Assembly: GCA_020161365.1 (NCBI GenBank)
Contig: JAIUNU010000010.1
Span: 1 to 64,000 of the forward strand
DNA: 64,000 nt
Reading direction: 5' to 3'
Source: Pseudomonadota bacterium
Lineage (GTDB): Bacteria; Pseudomonadota; Alphaproteobacteria; Caulobacterales; Caulobacteraceae
The translations under genes and the position numbers were made by a program. The notes under the pieces are model-generated. The model searched no databases. It had not been told where the DNA came from and worked only from the letters and a program-made list of their open reading frames with translations. Positions 47,977 to 56,360 of this stretch are shown piece after piece. The number at the start of each line of letters is the position of its first letter. Position 1 is the stretch's first letter.

Positions 47977-48148
47977 CGCCGCAGCCTTCTCCGTCGTCCC
48001 GATTCCCATTTCAATGTGGTCTTGAGGCCGTACGCTAGTCGCTTTTTCGTGATCTGATGAAAAGCTTACGTCTTCCGCGTCGCTCTGGATGTGTCGGGGC
48101 GTAAAGCAGGCTATGGAAGAGAAAAACAAGCCTTAGCAGGAGCGCCCC

Positions 48149-48946
48149 TTGTCTTTGATCCTCACCGAGAAGCGTGGTCACATCGCCATCCTGACCTTGA
48201 ATCGCCCGGACGCGATGAACGCGCTCGGCGCGCCGGGCGACGGCGATCAGGTGGCGGCGGCCTGCGAGGCGATCAACGACGACCAGGACATCCGCTGCGT
48301 GATCCTGACCGGCGCGGGCAAGGCCTTCTCGGCCGGCGGCGACGTCAAGGCGATGAAGGCCCGCGAAGGCGCGTTCGGCGGTAACGGCGTCAAGGTCCGC
48401 GACGGCTATCGCAAGAACATCCACCGCATCGTCCGCGCCATCTATGGCCTGGAGGTTCCCTCGATCGCGGCGGTCAACGGCGCGGCCATCGGCCTGGGCT
48501 GCGACGTGGCCTGCATGACCGACATCCGCATCGCCGCCGACACCGCCCGGTTCGGCGTCACCTTCCTGAAGCTGGGCTTGATCCCCGGCGACGGCGGCGC
48601 CTGGTTGATGCCGCGCACCATCGGCATGAGCCGCGCGGCCGAGCTCTTGTTCACCGGCGACGTCATCGACGCGACTAAGGCCGCCGAGTGGGGCTTGATC
48701 AGCAAGGCCGTCCCCGCTGGCGACCTGATGGGTGAGGCCCTGGCCCTGGCCGAGCGGATCGCCCAGCAGCCGCCGCACGCCCTGCGCATGGCCAAGAGCC
48801 TGCTCAAGCACGGCCAGACCGCCAGCTACGACACCCTGATGGAGATGAGCGCGGCCGCCCAGGCCATCGCCCACCACACCGAGGACCACATGGAAGGCGT
48901 CGACGCGATCCTCGAAAAGCGCAGCCCTGTGTTCAAGGGCGCTTGA
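48149..48946 (+). CDS. Enoyl-CoA hydratase/isomerase family protein
   Basis: 265 residues of the crotonase family. LNRPDAMNALG, the oxyanion segment SAGGDVKAMK and ALAERIAQQP are visible; the INGAAIGLGCDVACMTDIRI block carries the active-site Gly and acidic residues. Likely fatty acid or other CoA-ester catabolism. TTG 48149 is the start, with AGGAG (48138-48142) 6 bases before it. Next gene starts 4 bases after the stop. Confidence 0.92.
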   Translation: MSLILTEKRGHIAILTLNRPDAMNALGAPGDGDQVAAACEAINDDQDIRCVILTGAGKAFSAGGDVKAMKAREGAFGGNGVKVRDGYRKNIHRIVRAIYGLEVPSIAAVNGAAIGLGCDVACMTDIRIAADTARFGVTFLKLGLIPGDGGAWLMPRTIGMSRAAELLFTGDVIDATKAAEWGLISKAVPAGDLMGEALALAERIAQQPPHALRMAKSLLKHGQTASYDTLMEMSAAAQAIAHHTEDHMEGVDAILEKRSPVFKGA

Positions 48947-48950
48947 GGTC

Positions 48951-49544
48951 ATGGGCAAGGAGGCGCGGGCCTGGGGTCAGCTCAGCGACGGCGAGAGCGA
49001 GGGCAAGCTCCTGTGGGAGCCGCCCAAGCTGATCTTCCGGGGCGCCGTGCGCGGCATCTATCAAGGCCACGCCCTGAAGAACGTCCGCGCCGACGGCGAC
49101 GACCTTGTCTTGAGCGACGGCACGCGCTTCACCCTGGAGCCCGGTCAGGCCGCCAAGTGGGTCCACGCCATCCTCAACCCGCCCTCGCGCCTGGACAAGC
49201 TGGGCGTGAAGCCCGGCATGACGGTGGTGATCGACGGCGTGGACGACGAGGCCTTCCTTGAGGAGCTTTCGACCCGCGTGGAGCCGGTCGAGGCCGACGA
49301 GGATATCGACATCCTGTTCCTAGCGGCCGAGGACCTGGCCGATCTTGACCGCATGGACGACTGGAAGGGCGCCTTGGCCGAGAAGGGCGCGATCTGGGTC
49401 GTTTCGAAGAAGGGCAAGGGCGCGCCGCTGAAGGACACCGACATCCTGGGCGCCGCTCGCGGCTTGGGGTTCTCGGACACCAAGGTCTGCGGGTTTTCGA
49501 GCACGCACACGGCGCTGCGGTTCGTGAAGCGCAAGGGCGGGTGA
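48951..49544 (+). CDS. DUF3052-like protein
   Basis: 197 residues. The C-terminal half resembles DUF3052 (RLDKLGVKPGMTVVIDGV, a DILFLAAEDLADLDRM segment, AEKGAIWVVSKKGKG and DTKVCGFSSTHTALRFVKRK), a family with no proven function. The N-terminal about 80 residues form a beta-rich domain not recognised. Closely follows the enoyl-CoA hydratase gene, so both are probably one operon. Confidence 0.7.
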   Translation: MGKEARAWGQLSDGESEGKLLWEPPKLIFRGAVRGIYQGHALKNVRADGDDLVLSDGTRFTLEPGQAAKWVHAILNPPSRLDKLGVKPGMTVVIDGVDDEAFLEELSTRVEPVEADEDIDILFLAAEDLADLDRMDDWKGALAEKGAIWVVSKKGKGAPLKDTDILGAARGLGFSDTKVCGFSSTHTALRFVKRKGG

Positions 49545-49570
49545 GGGGGGGCGGGTGAGGGGGGGCGGGG
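49537..49570 (+). repeat. Tandem G-rich repeat at the DUF3052 gene end
   Basis: A GCGGGTGAGGGGGG-type unit occurs twice in tandem; the first copy contains the stop codon. The four or more G runs could form a G-quadruplex on the plus strand. Confidence 0.6.
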
Positions 49571-49798
49571 CGCTGTTCTCCGCTCCACTTTCAACCTGTT
49601 GGCCATCTCCAATAGACCGACCTCCCCGGCGAACGCAGGGGCCCAGATTCATCCGGAGCGGCTGGGGGTGATGCGACGTCATGCGGCGCTTGTTGGATAG
49701 CCGCTGGTGGGCTCGATCTGGATCCCGGCGTTCGCCGGGAAGGTCGGGTTTGGGGAGGTAGGCGAGAGGCGGTTCTCGACCCAAGTTGGACGTTTGGA

Positions 49799-49911
49799 AA
49801 ATCCTCCCCCTAGAGGGGGAGGAGGCCGAAGGCCGGAGGGGGAAGTGCTGCCGAGCCGGCTTCTTCCCCCTCCGTCGGCTTCGCCGACACCTCCCCCGCT
49901 AGGGGAGGATT
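49799..49911. repeat. GC-rich palindromic intergenic repeat (type 2)
   Basis: AATCCTCCCCCTAG at the left is the inverted complement of CTAGGGGAGGATT at the right, enclosing CCGAAGGCCGG and CCGTCGGCTTCGCCGA hairpins. It fills part of the 443-base gap 49545-49987 between convergent genes. The rest of that gap shows no gene; ORFs crossing it run straight through the repeat. Confidence 0.8.
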
Positions 49912-49987
49912 GGGGCCGCTCACCAACCTTCTCAGCCCTCCGGAACGTCCGCTTCCCATATCCGCATCGGACTGGCCGGTGACCCGC

Positions 49988-50908
49988 TTATTTACCGGCG
50001 GCCAAGAGCTTGTGCCGCGAGGCCGCCAGCAGCAGTCGCCGCCGCTCCGCCTCGCCGCGATAGAGAAAGTCGTGTGGCAGTCCTAGTCGCACACTGGCCT
50101 GGCAGGGCGGCGAGCTCTTGATCGCGATCCTTTCGGCCAGTCTCCCGGCCGCCTTCAGCGCGAGGCCTTCGGTGAAGCTTAGGTCATGCTCGCGCCCCAG
50201 CGCCAGCGTCCGCCGCACCGGCGGCGGCAGGAGCGAGACAGCGGCGCGGGCCAGGGCGCGGTGCAGGGGTTTGGGGACGGCCCGGGCGACACTGCCGGAG
50301 GCGATGGTCTGCAGGAACTTATCGACGATCGGATGCGGCTCGAAGCGCGGCGCAAGCGCGTGCAGCATCGCCATGAATGCAGCCTCCGAGTTCGGCGAGA
50401 CCGTCGCGCCATAGAGACGGGCGACGGGCGCGGCCTCTTCATAGAACTGGCTCTTTTCAGCCTGGCTCAGCGGTTCGACGAACCGGTCATAGGCGGTGAC
50501 GAAGCCATAGACCGCTGTGGCGGCGACCCAGTTCAGGAGGTCGGGGTCCAGCGCCCGGTAGGCTTCGCCGCCCGGCGTCTCGCCCGACACGCGGGCGTGC
50601 ATGTTGTTGACGCCCTGGATCACCCGCCGCGCCGCCGAGGCCGGGCCATAGACCCCGATCAGGGCGGCGGTTCCGGTGCGCCTCGCCCGGCCCAGCGGAT
50701 CGTTCTTGAAGGTCGAGTGATCCCACACCCCCGACCGGATGCGCGGCTCGGCGAACTCCAGCAGCACCGCCGCCACGCCGCCGACCGCCAGGGCGATCGG
50801 GTTCTTGTAGACCCGCCAGTGCATGGAGCCGGGGTCCAGCAAGGCCGGCTCGCCGGGCGGATGGGCGTAGTCGATCTTCCAGCCGAGATACGAGGACGGG
50901 CGGGGCAT
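49988..50908 (-). CDS. DUF2236 (MpaB/latex-clearing-like) family protein
   Basis: 306 residues. MHWRVYKNPIALAVGGVAAV, the KNDPLGRARRTG block and NNMHARVSGE with its conserved His place it in DUF2236, a family with heme-binding latex-clearing and oxygenase relatives. Function is not established. ATG 50908 has AGGAG upstream; the longer open frame is Arg-rich and unlikely. Tightly linked to the monooxygenase gene upstream (34-base gap), suggesting a catabolic operon. Confidence 0.83.
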   Translation of the reverse strand: MPRPSSYLGWKIDYAHPPGEPALLDPGSMHWRVYKNPIALAVGGVAAVLLEFAEPRIRSGVWDHSTFKNDPLGRARRTGTAALIGVYGPASAARRVIQGVNNMHARVSGETPGGEAYRALDPDLLNWVAATAVYGFVTAYDRFVEPLSQAEKSQFYEEAAPVARLYGATVSPNSEAAFMAMLHALAPRFEPHPIVDKFLQTIASGSVARAVPKPLHRALARAAVSLLPPPVRRTLALGREHDLSFTEGLALKAAGRLAERIAIKSSPPCQASVRLGLPHDFLYRGEAERRRLLLAASRHKLLAAGK

Positions 50909-50942
50909 CAGCGCTCCTTGCGCCTCAATCGCGGCGCCCCGA

Positions 50943-52439
50943 TCAGGCCGGCTCGAGCACCTTTTCCGCCTTGGCCTTTGCGCTCGCGCCGGTCTTGCGG
51001 CCAAACTGCATGACGCCGTCCTCGACCTTGCCCATGCGCAGGGTCATCAGGTCCAGCGCATAGTTCTGGTGCACCTTCCAGGGCTTGCGCGTCCCCTGCT
51101 TGGGGAACTGGCCGATCGAACGGGTGATGTAGCCCGACGAGAAGTCCAGCCACGGCGCGGCCTCGACCTCGCCGTCGAGGCGCGGCACGCAGTAGTCGGC
51201 GCCGGTGCGGTCCATGTGGTTGAGCAGGCGGCAGACATACTCGCTGGTCAGGTCGGCCTTCAGCGTCCAGCTGGCGTTGGTGTAGCCGAACACCGAAGCC
51301 AGGTTCGGCACATCGCTGAACATCATGCCCTTGTAGCTCATCGACTGCGACAGGTCGGCGACCTTGCCGTCGACCACGACCTCCATGCCGCTGAGCAGTT
51401 GGAGTTGCAGGCCGGTCGCCGTGACCACGACATCGGCGGCCAGCGTCCTGCCGGACTTCAGCAGGATCCCGGTCTCGGTGAAGCTGTCGATGTGGTCGGT
51501 GACCACCGAGGCCGCGCCGCTCTTGAGCGCGTCGAACAGGTCGGCGTCGGGCACCAGGCACAGGCGCTGGTCCCACGGGTTGTAGCGCGGGGTGAAGTGG
51601 GTCTCGACATCGTAGTCCGGACCCAGGTGCTCGCGCACCATGGACAGCAGGCGCTCCTTGGTCTTTTCCGGCTTCTTGCGGGCCAGGTTGAAGAACAAGA
51701 GCTGGAACAGCACGTTTTTCCACCGGGTGATGCCGTACGCGGTCATGGCCGGAAGCTTGGAGCGCAGCCAGTTGGCGATGCCGTCCTCGGCCGGGCGCGA
51801 CACCACATAGGTCGGCGAGCGCTGCAGCATGGTGACGTGGGCGGCGGTCTTGGCCATTTCGGGCACCAGGGTCACGGCGGTGGCGCCGCTGCCGATGACC
51901 ACGACCTTCTTGCCGCTGTAGTCGAGGTCTTCGGGCCAGTGCTGCGGATGGACGATGCGGCCCTTGAAGCGCTCGGTTCCGGCGAAGTCCGGCGTGTAGC
52001 CGGCCGAATAGCGATAGTAGCCCGAGCACATGTGCAGGAAGCGGCAGGTGAAGGTGACGGGCTTGCCGTCGTGTTCGGCCTCGACCGTCCAGGTCGCGGT
52101 CTCACTGGACCAACTGGCGCGCTTGACCAGGTGCTTGAAGCGGATGTGGCGGTCGATGTCGTGCTCGCGCGCGGTCTCGCGGACATAGTCGAGAATCGAC
52201 GGCCCGTCGGCGATGGCCTTGGCCGCCTTCCAGGGCTTGAAGCTGTAGCCCAGGGTGTACATGTCGCTGTCGGAGCGGATGCCGGGATAGCGGAACAGGT
52301 CCCAGGTGCCGCCGATCGCCTCACGCCCTTCGAGGATCGCGTAGGTCTTGCCGGGGCAGTGCTTTTGCAGGTGATAGGCCGCGCCGATCCCCGAAAGTCC
52401 CGCGCCCACGATCAGTACGTCGACCTGTTCCATCGCCAT
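50943..52439 (-). CDS. Flavin-dependent Baeyer-Villiger-type monooxygenase
   Basis: 498 residues with the N-terminal FAD motif VLIVGAGLSGIGAAYHL, GGTWDLFRYPGIRSDSD, the Baeyer-Villiger fingerprint FKGRIVHPQHW (FxGxxxHxxxW), and the second Rossmann VVVIGSGATAVTLVPEM for NADPH. It would insert oxygen into a ketone or act on steroid-like substrates. ATG 52439 (MAMEQVDV) is chosen; ATG 52433 is possible. Divergent from the EamA transporter gene across a gap with two palindromes. Confidence 0.92.
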   Translation of the reverse strand: MAMEQVDVLIVGAGLSGIGAAYHLQKHCPGKTYAILEGREAIGGTWDLFRYPGIRSDSDMYTLGYSFKPWKAAKAIADGPSILDYVRETAREHDIDRHIRFKHLVKRASWSSETATWTVEAEHDGKPVTFTCRFLHMCSGYYRYSAGYTPDFAGTERFKGRIVHPQHWPEDLDYSGKKVVVIGSGATAVTLVPEMAKTAAHVTMLQRSPTYVVSRPAEDGIANWLRSKLPAMTAYGITRWKNVLFQLLFFNLARKKPEKTKERLLSMVREHLGPDYDVETHFTPRYNPWDQRLCLVPDADLFDALKSGAASVVTDHIDSFTETGILLKSGRTLAADVVVTATGLQLQLLSGMEVVVDGKVADLSQSMSYKGMMFSDVPNLASVFGYTNASWTLKADLTSEYVCRLLNHMDRTGADYCVPRLDGEVEAAPWLDFSSGYITRSIGQFPKQGTRKPWKVHQNYALDLMTLRMGKVEDGVMQFGRKTGASAKAKAEKVLEPA

Positions 52440-52520
52440 CTCAGTTCCGCCCCCTGGCGAGCGTCGCGCGCTCGCATGTTCCAACCGCGTGCGCCCGCCG
52501 GTTGACCTGGCGTGGCGTAT

Positions 52521-52535
52521 GTGAACGTTGTTCAC
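52521..52535. promoter_or_regulatory. Palindromic operator candidate GTGAAC-N3-GTTCAC
   Basis: GTGAACGTTGTTCAC is a perfect 6-bp inverted repeat with a three-base spacer, 82 bases upstream of the monooxygenase start. The form is typical of TetR-type operators. Confidence 0.55.
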
Positions 52536-52550
52536 CAACAAACGACCGTT

Positions 52551-52565
52551 TTGACCGTACGTCAA
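52551..52565. promoter_or_regulatory. Palindromic operator candidate TTGAC-N5-GTCAA
   Basis: TTGACCGTACGTCAA is a second inverted repeat 15 bases from the first, in the same divergent gap and 70 bases before the EamA start. It could be another regulator site or overlap a -35 element. Confidence 0.45.
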
Positions 52566-52634
52566 CCGTGACCCTTCGTCCCTAAGGCGGGTTTTGATTG
52601 CGTACGAAGGGGGCGGCGGCTTAAGCGGTGTGTC

Positions 52635-53528
52635 ATGTCCCTTCGCGACTTTGGTCTTCTGGTGCTGATCTGCCTGGTGTGGGCGGGCAGCAACATCATC
52701 TCCAAGCTGGTGGTCGCCCACTGGGGCGTGCCGCCGCTCTATTACGCGGCCGTGCGCTTTGCGCTGGTGGCGTTGCTGACCTTGCCGTGGCTGCTGCCCG
52801 CGCCCCGGCCGACCTGGCGGATGGTGCTGGTGGGCCTTCTGATGGGCGGCGGCAACTTCGCCCTCCTGTTCATGGGCTTCCAGACCGCCTCGCCGTCGGC
52901 CGCCTCGGTGGTGATCCAGGTCGGGGTGCCGTTCACCACGCTGCTGTCGGTGCTGATCCTGGGTGAGAAGATCCGCTGGCGCCGAGGCCTCGGCATCGCC
53001 CTGACCCTGCTCGGCGCGGTGGTGGTGATGTGGAGCCCCAAGGGCATCGAGCTGTCGGCGGGCCTCTGGCTGATCGTCGCGGCGGCCTTCACCGGCTCGC
53101 TGGGCGCGGTGATGATGAAGCAGATCGAGGGCGTGAAGCCCTTGCAGTTCCAGGCCTGGGTCGGCTTTTCATCGCTCTGGCCGCTGGCGGCGATGAGCGC
53201 CGTCATGGAGCCGGGGCAGGTGGCGGCGGGCCTCCACGCCGGCTGGCCGTTCGTCGCGGCGGTGGTGTTCTCGGCGGTTGTGGTTTCGATCCTGGCCCAC
53301 ACGGCCTATTACGGCCTGATCCAGCGCTATGAGGCCAATCTGATCGCGCCGCTGACCCTGATGACGCCGCTCTTCACGATCGGCATGGGCGTGGTGGTCA
53401 CCCACGACCACTTCGATCTGCGGATGGGGATCGGCGCGGCCCTGGCGCTGCTGGGCGTTCTGATCATCGCGCTTCGGCGGAATCAGGTCATGCCCCTGCT
53501 GACGTCCCTGCGGAGCCGCCTGCAATGA
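52635..53528 (+). CDS. EamA/DMT-family transporter
   Basis: 297 residues with about ten predicted membrane helices in two EamA halves (about 6-135 and 150-285): MGGGNFALLFMGFQTASPSA and IQRYEANLIAPLTLMTPLFT are typical. It would export a metabolite at the inner membrane; the substrate is unknown. ATG 52635 is the obvious start. Its stop overlaps the amidase ATG (ATGA), so the two genes are cotranscribed. Confidence 0.92.
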   Translation: MSLRDFGLLVLICLVWAGSNIISKLVVAHWGVPPLYYAAVRFALVALLTLPWLLPAPRPTWRMVLVGLLMGGGNFALLFMGFQTASPSAASVVIQVGVPFTTLLSVLILGEKIRWRRGLGIALTLLGAVVVMWSPKGIELSAGLWLIVAAAFTGSLGAVMMKQIEGVKPLQFQAWVGFSSLWPLAAMSAVMEPGQVAAGLHAGWPFVAAVVFSAVVVSILAHTAYYGLIQRYEANLIAPLTLMTPLFTIGMGVVVTHDHFDLRMGIGAALALLGVLIIALRRNQVMPLLTSLRSRLQ

Positions 53529-54253
53529 GCCTGTCCCTGATCGAGGCCCCGTCGCCCAACTTCGACGCCCGCAAGGCCGTGCCCGACACGGTGATCCTGC
53601 ACTACACAGGCATGGAGACCGGCGAGGCGGCGATCGAGCGCCTGCGCGATCCCGAGGCCAAGGTCAGCGCCCACTACTGCGTCGAGGAGGACGGCCGCAT
53701 CGTCCGCCTGGTGCCCGAAGAGCGCCGAGCCTGGCACGCCGGCGCGGCCTTCTGGAAGGGCGTCAAGGACATCAACTCGTGCTCGGTCGGGATCGAGATC
53801 GTCAATCCCGGCCACGAGTTCGGCTATCGCCCGTTCCCCGAGGCCCAGATCGCCGCGGTGATCAACCTGCTGGCCGACATCCGCTCTCGCTGGATGATCC
53901 CCGACGGCCGTATTCTCGGCCATTCCGACGTCGCACCGGCGCGCAAGATCGATCCGGGCGAGCTCTTCCCCTGGAAGCGCCTGGCGCAGAGCGGCCATGG
54001 CCTGTGGATCGAGCCGCCGCCGTCGCCCGGCGCGCCGCTGGGCCAGGGCGAGGAGGGGACTGGCGTCTTTGCGCTGCAGGCCGGTTTGACGCGGCTGGGC
54101 TATGACTGCGCGCCCAGCGGCCAGTATGACGAATGGACCGCCACCGTCGTCTCGGCCTTCCAGCGCCACTGGCTGCAGAGCCGCTTCGACGGGATCGCCG
54201 ACGGGGAGACCCGCGCCCGTCTCGTGGGCCTGCTGCGGGCGGGCGCCGACTGA
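53525..54253 (+). CDS. N-acetylmuramoyl-L-alanine amidase with peptidoglycan-binding domain
   Basis: 242 residues. An Amidase_2 domain (about 15-165) with Zn ligand His in VILHYTGM and a later GHSDVAPARKIDPG block, followed by a C-terminal peptidoglycan-binding domain (about 180-240, FALQAGLTRLGYD). It resembles AmiD/AmpD enzymes that trim peptide stems from muropeptides. No clear signal peptide was found, which fits an AmpD-like cytosolic recycling role; secretion remains possible. It overlaps genes on both sides. Confidence 0.92.
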   Translation: MSLSLIEAPSPNFDARKAVPDTVILHYTGMETGEAAIERLRDPEAKVSAHYCVEEDGRIVRLVPEERRAWHAGAAFWKGVKDINSCSVGIEIVNPGHEFGYRPFPEAQIAAVINLLADIRSRWMIPDGRILGHSDVAPARKIDPGELFPWKRLAQSGHGLWIEPPPSPGAPLGQGEEGTGVFALQAGLTRLGYDCAPSGQYDEWTATVVSAFQRHWLQSRFDGIADGETRARLVGLLRAGAD

Positions 54254-54849
54254 TGCATCCGGCCCCGGCTTTCCGCGTCGAGGACCGCGCGGTCCTGCTC
54301 GATTTCCTACGCGCCCATCCGTTCGTGACGCTCGCCGCCAGCGTCGGCGGGCGGCCCTTCGTGGCCCAGTCGCCGATCGTCATCCGCGAGCTTGCCGGCG
54401 AGATCGCGCTGGACTTCCACCTGTCGCGCGGCAACGTCCTGACGCCGCACCTGACCCAAGGCTTCCCGGCCATCGCCCTGGCGACCGGCCCCGACGCCTA
54501 TGTCAGCCCCGACTGGTACGAGAGCCCCGACCAGGTGCCGACCTGGAACTATCTCTCCGTCGAGGCCGAGGGCGCGGTCGCGCCGCTGAACGACGCCGAG
54601 CTGGTCGCGTTGCTTGACGACCTGTCGGCCCAGGAAGAGGCCCGGCTCCTGCCGAAGGCGCCCTGGACCCGCCACAAGATGAAGTCCGGCAAGTTCGACG
54701 GGCTCCTGCGCGGCATCCAGGGCGGGCGCCTGTTCGTCGAGCGTCTGGAGGGAACCTTCAAGCTCTCGCAGAACAAGTCTGACGCCGACCGCCTGGGCGC
54801 GGCCAAGGGCCTGGGCGACCATCCGATCGCGGGGCTGATGCGCTCCTGA
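54253..54849 (+). CDS. PaiB-like FMN-binding protein
   Basis: 198 residues of the FMN-binding split-barrel family that includes Bacillus PaiB (FMN-binding negative transcriptional regulator). MHPAPAFRVEDRAVLLDFLR, the RGNVLTPHL segment, and the C-terminal LEGTFKLSQNKSDADR block are characteristic. A role in polyamine or sporulation control is known for the Bacillus protein only. ATG 54253 overlaps the amidase stop. Confidence 0.88.
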   Translation: MHPAPAFRVEDRAVLLDFLRAHPFVTLAASVGGRPFVAQSPIVIRELAGEIALDFHLSRGNVLTPHLTQGFPAIALATGPDAYVSPDWYESPDQVPTWNYLSVEAEGAVAPLNDAELVALLDDLSAQEEARLLPKAPWTRHKMKSGKFDGLLRGIQGGRLFVERLEGTFKLSQNKSDADRLGAAKGLGDHPIAGLMRS

Positions 54850-54850
54850 C

Positions 54851-54990
54851 TCCCTCTCCCAAAGGGAGAGGGCGGGGCCCGCCGCGAAGCGGTGGGAGGG
54901 AGAGGGGTTATGAGGTTTGACGGCGTACCGGCGCTCCGTCGGACGCTGTAACCCCTCTCCCCAACCCTCTCCCTGTGGGAGAGGGCGCCG
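54851..54990. repeat. GC-rich palindromic intergenic repeat (type 1)
   Basis: CCCTCTCCCAAAGGGAGAGG at the left, core GGGCCCGCCGCGAAGCGG, GAGGGGTTATG and CCCCTCTCCCCAACCCTCTC to CTGTGGGAGAGGG at the right. The core and arms match the repeat at 7685-7800 almost base for base. It lies just behind the PaiB-like gene stop and before RNase P RNA; transcription from the preceding operon may end here. Confidence 0.8.
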
Positions 54991-55038
54991 GTCGGATGTT
55001 GGTTGACGTTTGGGAGACACCCCGTCAAACACCGTCCC

Positions 55039-55423
55039 GGACCAGATGGTCGGGCGGTCGCGTCGTCTTCGGACGCCGAGGAAAGTCCGGGCTCCACGGT
55101 GACAAGGCGGTGGGTAACGCCCACCGGGAGCGATCCCAGGGATAGCGCCACAGAAAGCAAACCGCCTCCCGTTCGCGGGCGGTAAGGGTGAAAGGGTGGG
55201 GTAAGAGCCCACCGCGGACCTGGTGACAGGGACGGCATGGCAAGCCCCGCCTGGAGCAAGACCGAATAGGGACCCCGCGTCGGCCTCGCGCCGACTAGGC
55301 CGTCACTGGCCGAGAGGGTCCGGGTAGGTCGCGAGAGCCGTCCAGCAATGGTCGGCCTAGAGGAATGATCGTCGCCGTCTCGCAAGAGGCGGAACAGAAC
55401 CCGGCTTACAGATCATCTGGTCC
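55039..55423 (+). ncRNA. rnpB: RNase P RNA (type A)
   Basis: The conserved GAGGAAAGTCCGGGCTCC block (55078-55095) and the 3' ACAGAACCCGGCTTAC block (from about 55394) are both present. The ends pair (GGACCAGATG at 55039 with CATCTGGTCC ending at 55423), giving helix P1 and an overall size of about 385 bases, normal for alphaproteobacterial type A RNase P RNA. It processes tRNA 5' ends. The precise ends are set from P1 pairing. Confidence 0.95.
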
Positions 55424-55518
55424 ATTTTCGGCGGAGGCGGGGAGCGCCCCCTCCGACGCGCGGCGACGCCGCGATCCACCTTGCCCCGTAGGCGGGAACG
55501 CAAAGCGAAGTCGAATTG

Positions 55519-55534
55519 AGTGCGCTGTCACCGT
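55519..55534 (+). repeat. Left copy of 16-bp direct repeat flanking the 55573-56178 gene
   Basis: AGTGCGCTGTCACCGT occurs here and again at 56345-56360; the flanks around it also match partly (xATCx after it). It lies 96 bases behind RNase P RNA and just before the low-GC gene. The rest of 55424-55572 holds no gene. Confidence 0.75.
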
Positions 55535-55572
55535 TATCGACGGTTATCTGAATTCTGCCTCATGTTGAACCG

Positions 55573-56178
55573 TCAATGATGTCCAGCGTTGTCGGTGCAA
55601 ATATCGCCAAGGCGTGATTTAAATATTTCAACGTGTTTGCTAATCGCAAGCGCGATTATTGCGGAAATGACTATAAATACTATAGCATGAGTGTAATGAT
55701 AATTATTATTGTGGGAGATTGTTAGGTGCTTCCCGAGGCCAATGTTGAACGCTACGTGAGCCGACATCGCCACCAGCACCGCGTACCATGTCTTCTTGGT
55801 AAGTAGGCCGAACACGATCATCGTCGCTGAGGCGACATGAAGGGCGGCTGCCGGCGCGTAGTCGATCAGGCTGTGGCCGATATTTTGGTATCCGACCGCG
55901 CGACTTGCGAACTCAGCCACGGCAACGCCAAGCCCCGCAGAGGCAATGGCGACCAAGCCGTTGGAGCGCATCTTCAAGATGAAGCCCGCAGCGCATAGCC
56001 GCGCCAACTCTTCCGCGATCGCCGACAATGCCAATGGCGAGATTGCGTAGAAATCGCTCGCGCGGAAACTATGCGGCAACGGTAGTGCTAGGCCCAAAAA
56101 TAGAAGAATAGTTGTAAGCGCAATGCTCAATAATATCCAAAATATTATTCCGATCATCCCGAAAACGCAGTTGCGCAT
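55573..56178 (-). CDS. Putative glutamic-type intramembrane protease (CPBP/PrsW-like)
   Basis: 201 residues with about six hydrophobic segments. The motif pattern AIAEELARL (EExxR), AVAEFAS, HVASATMI and AHVAFNIGL (HxxxN) follows the order of the glutamic-type intramembrane proteases PrsW/CPBP, whose Glu and His residues form the active site in the membrane. This is inference from motifs; no close family was recognised. The coding sequence is less GC-rich than the genome around it, especially at both ends, and the gene lies between two 16-bp direct repeats behind rnpB, so it was probably acquired. ATG 56178 (MRNCVFGMI). Confidence 0.62.
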   Translation of the reverse strand: MRNCVFGMIGIIFWILLSIALTTILLFLGLALPLPHSFRASDFYAISPLALSAIAEELARLCAAGFILKMRSNGLVAIASAGLGVAVAEFASRAVGYQNIGHSLIDYAPAAALHVASATMIVFGLLTKKTWYAVLVAMSAHVAFNIGLGKHLTISHNNNYHYTHAIVFIVISAIIALAISKHVEIFKSRLGDICTDNAGHH

Positions 56179-56344
56179 AAATGTTATCTCCGCAGAAGGG
56201 GGGGGCGGTTCTCCCTCTCGTCTATTAAATTAAGTGCCGCCTAGCGTGCCGCCTGGGCGATATTTGGAAGAACTACGATGGCAGTGTGCTTAAGTTCCGA
56301 CAGTTCCCTACAGCCCAGGCTCGCGCTTGGCTCGACGTCAATCT

Positions 56345-56360
56345 AGTGCGCTGTCACCGT
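56345..56360 (+). repeat. Right copy of 16-bp direct repeat
   Basis: AGTGCGCTGTCACCGT, identical to 55519-55534; spacing between the copies is 826 bases. The stretch 56179-56816 holds this repeat, a palindromic fragment (56531-56575), the MraZ box array (56728-56752) and no convincing gene. Confidence 0.75.

Noticed and set aside
49707..49982. 91-codon frame between the DUF3052 and DUF2236 genes
   Set aside because: Passes entirely through the type 2 palindromic repeat; Pro/Arg-rich shadow.
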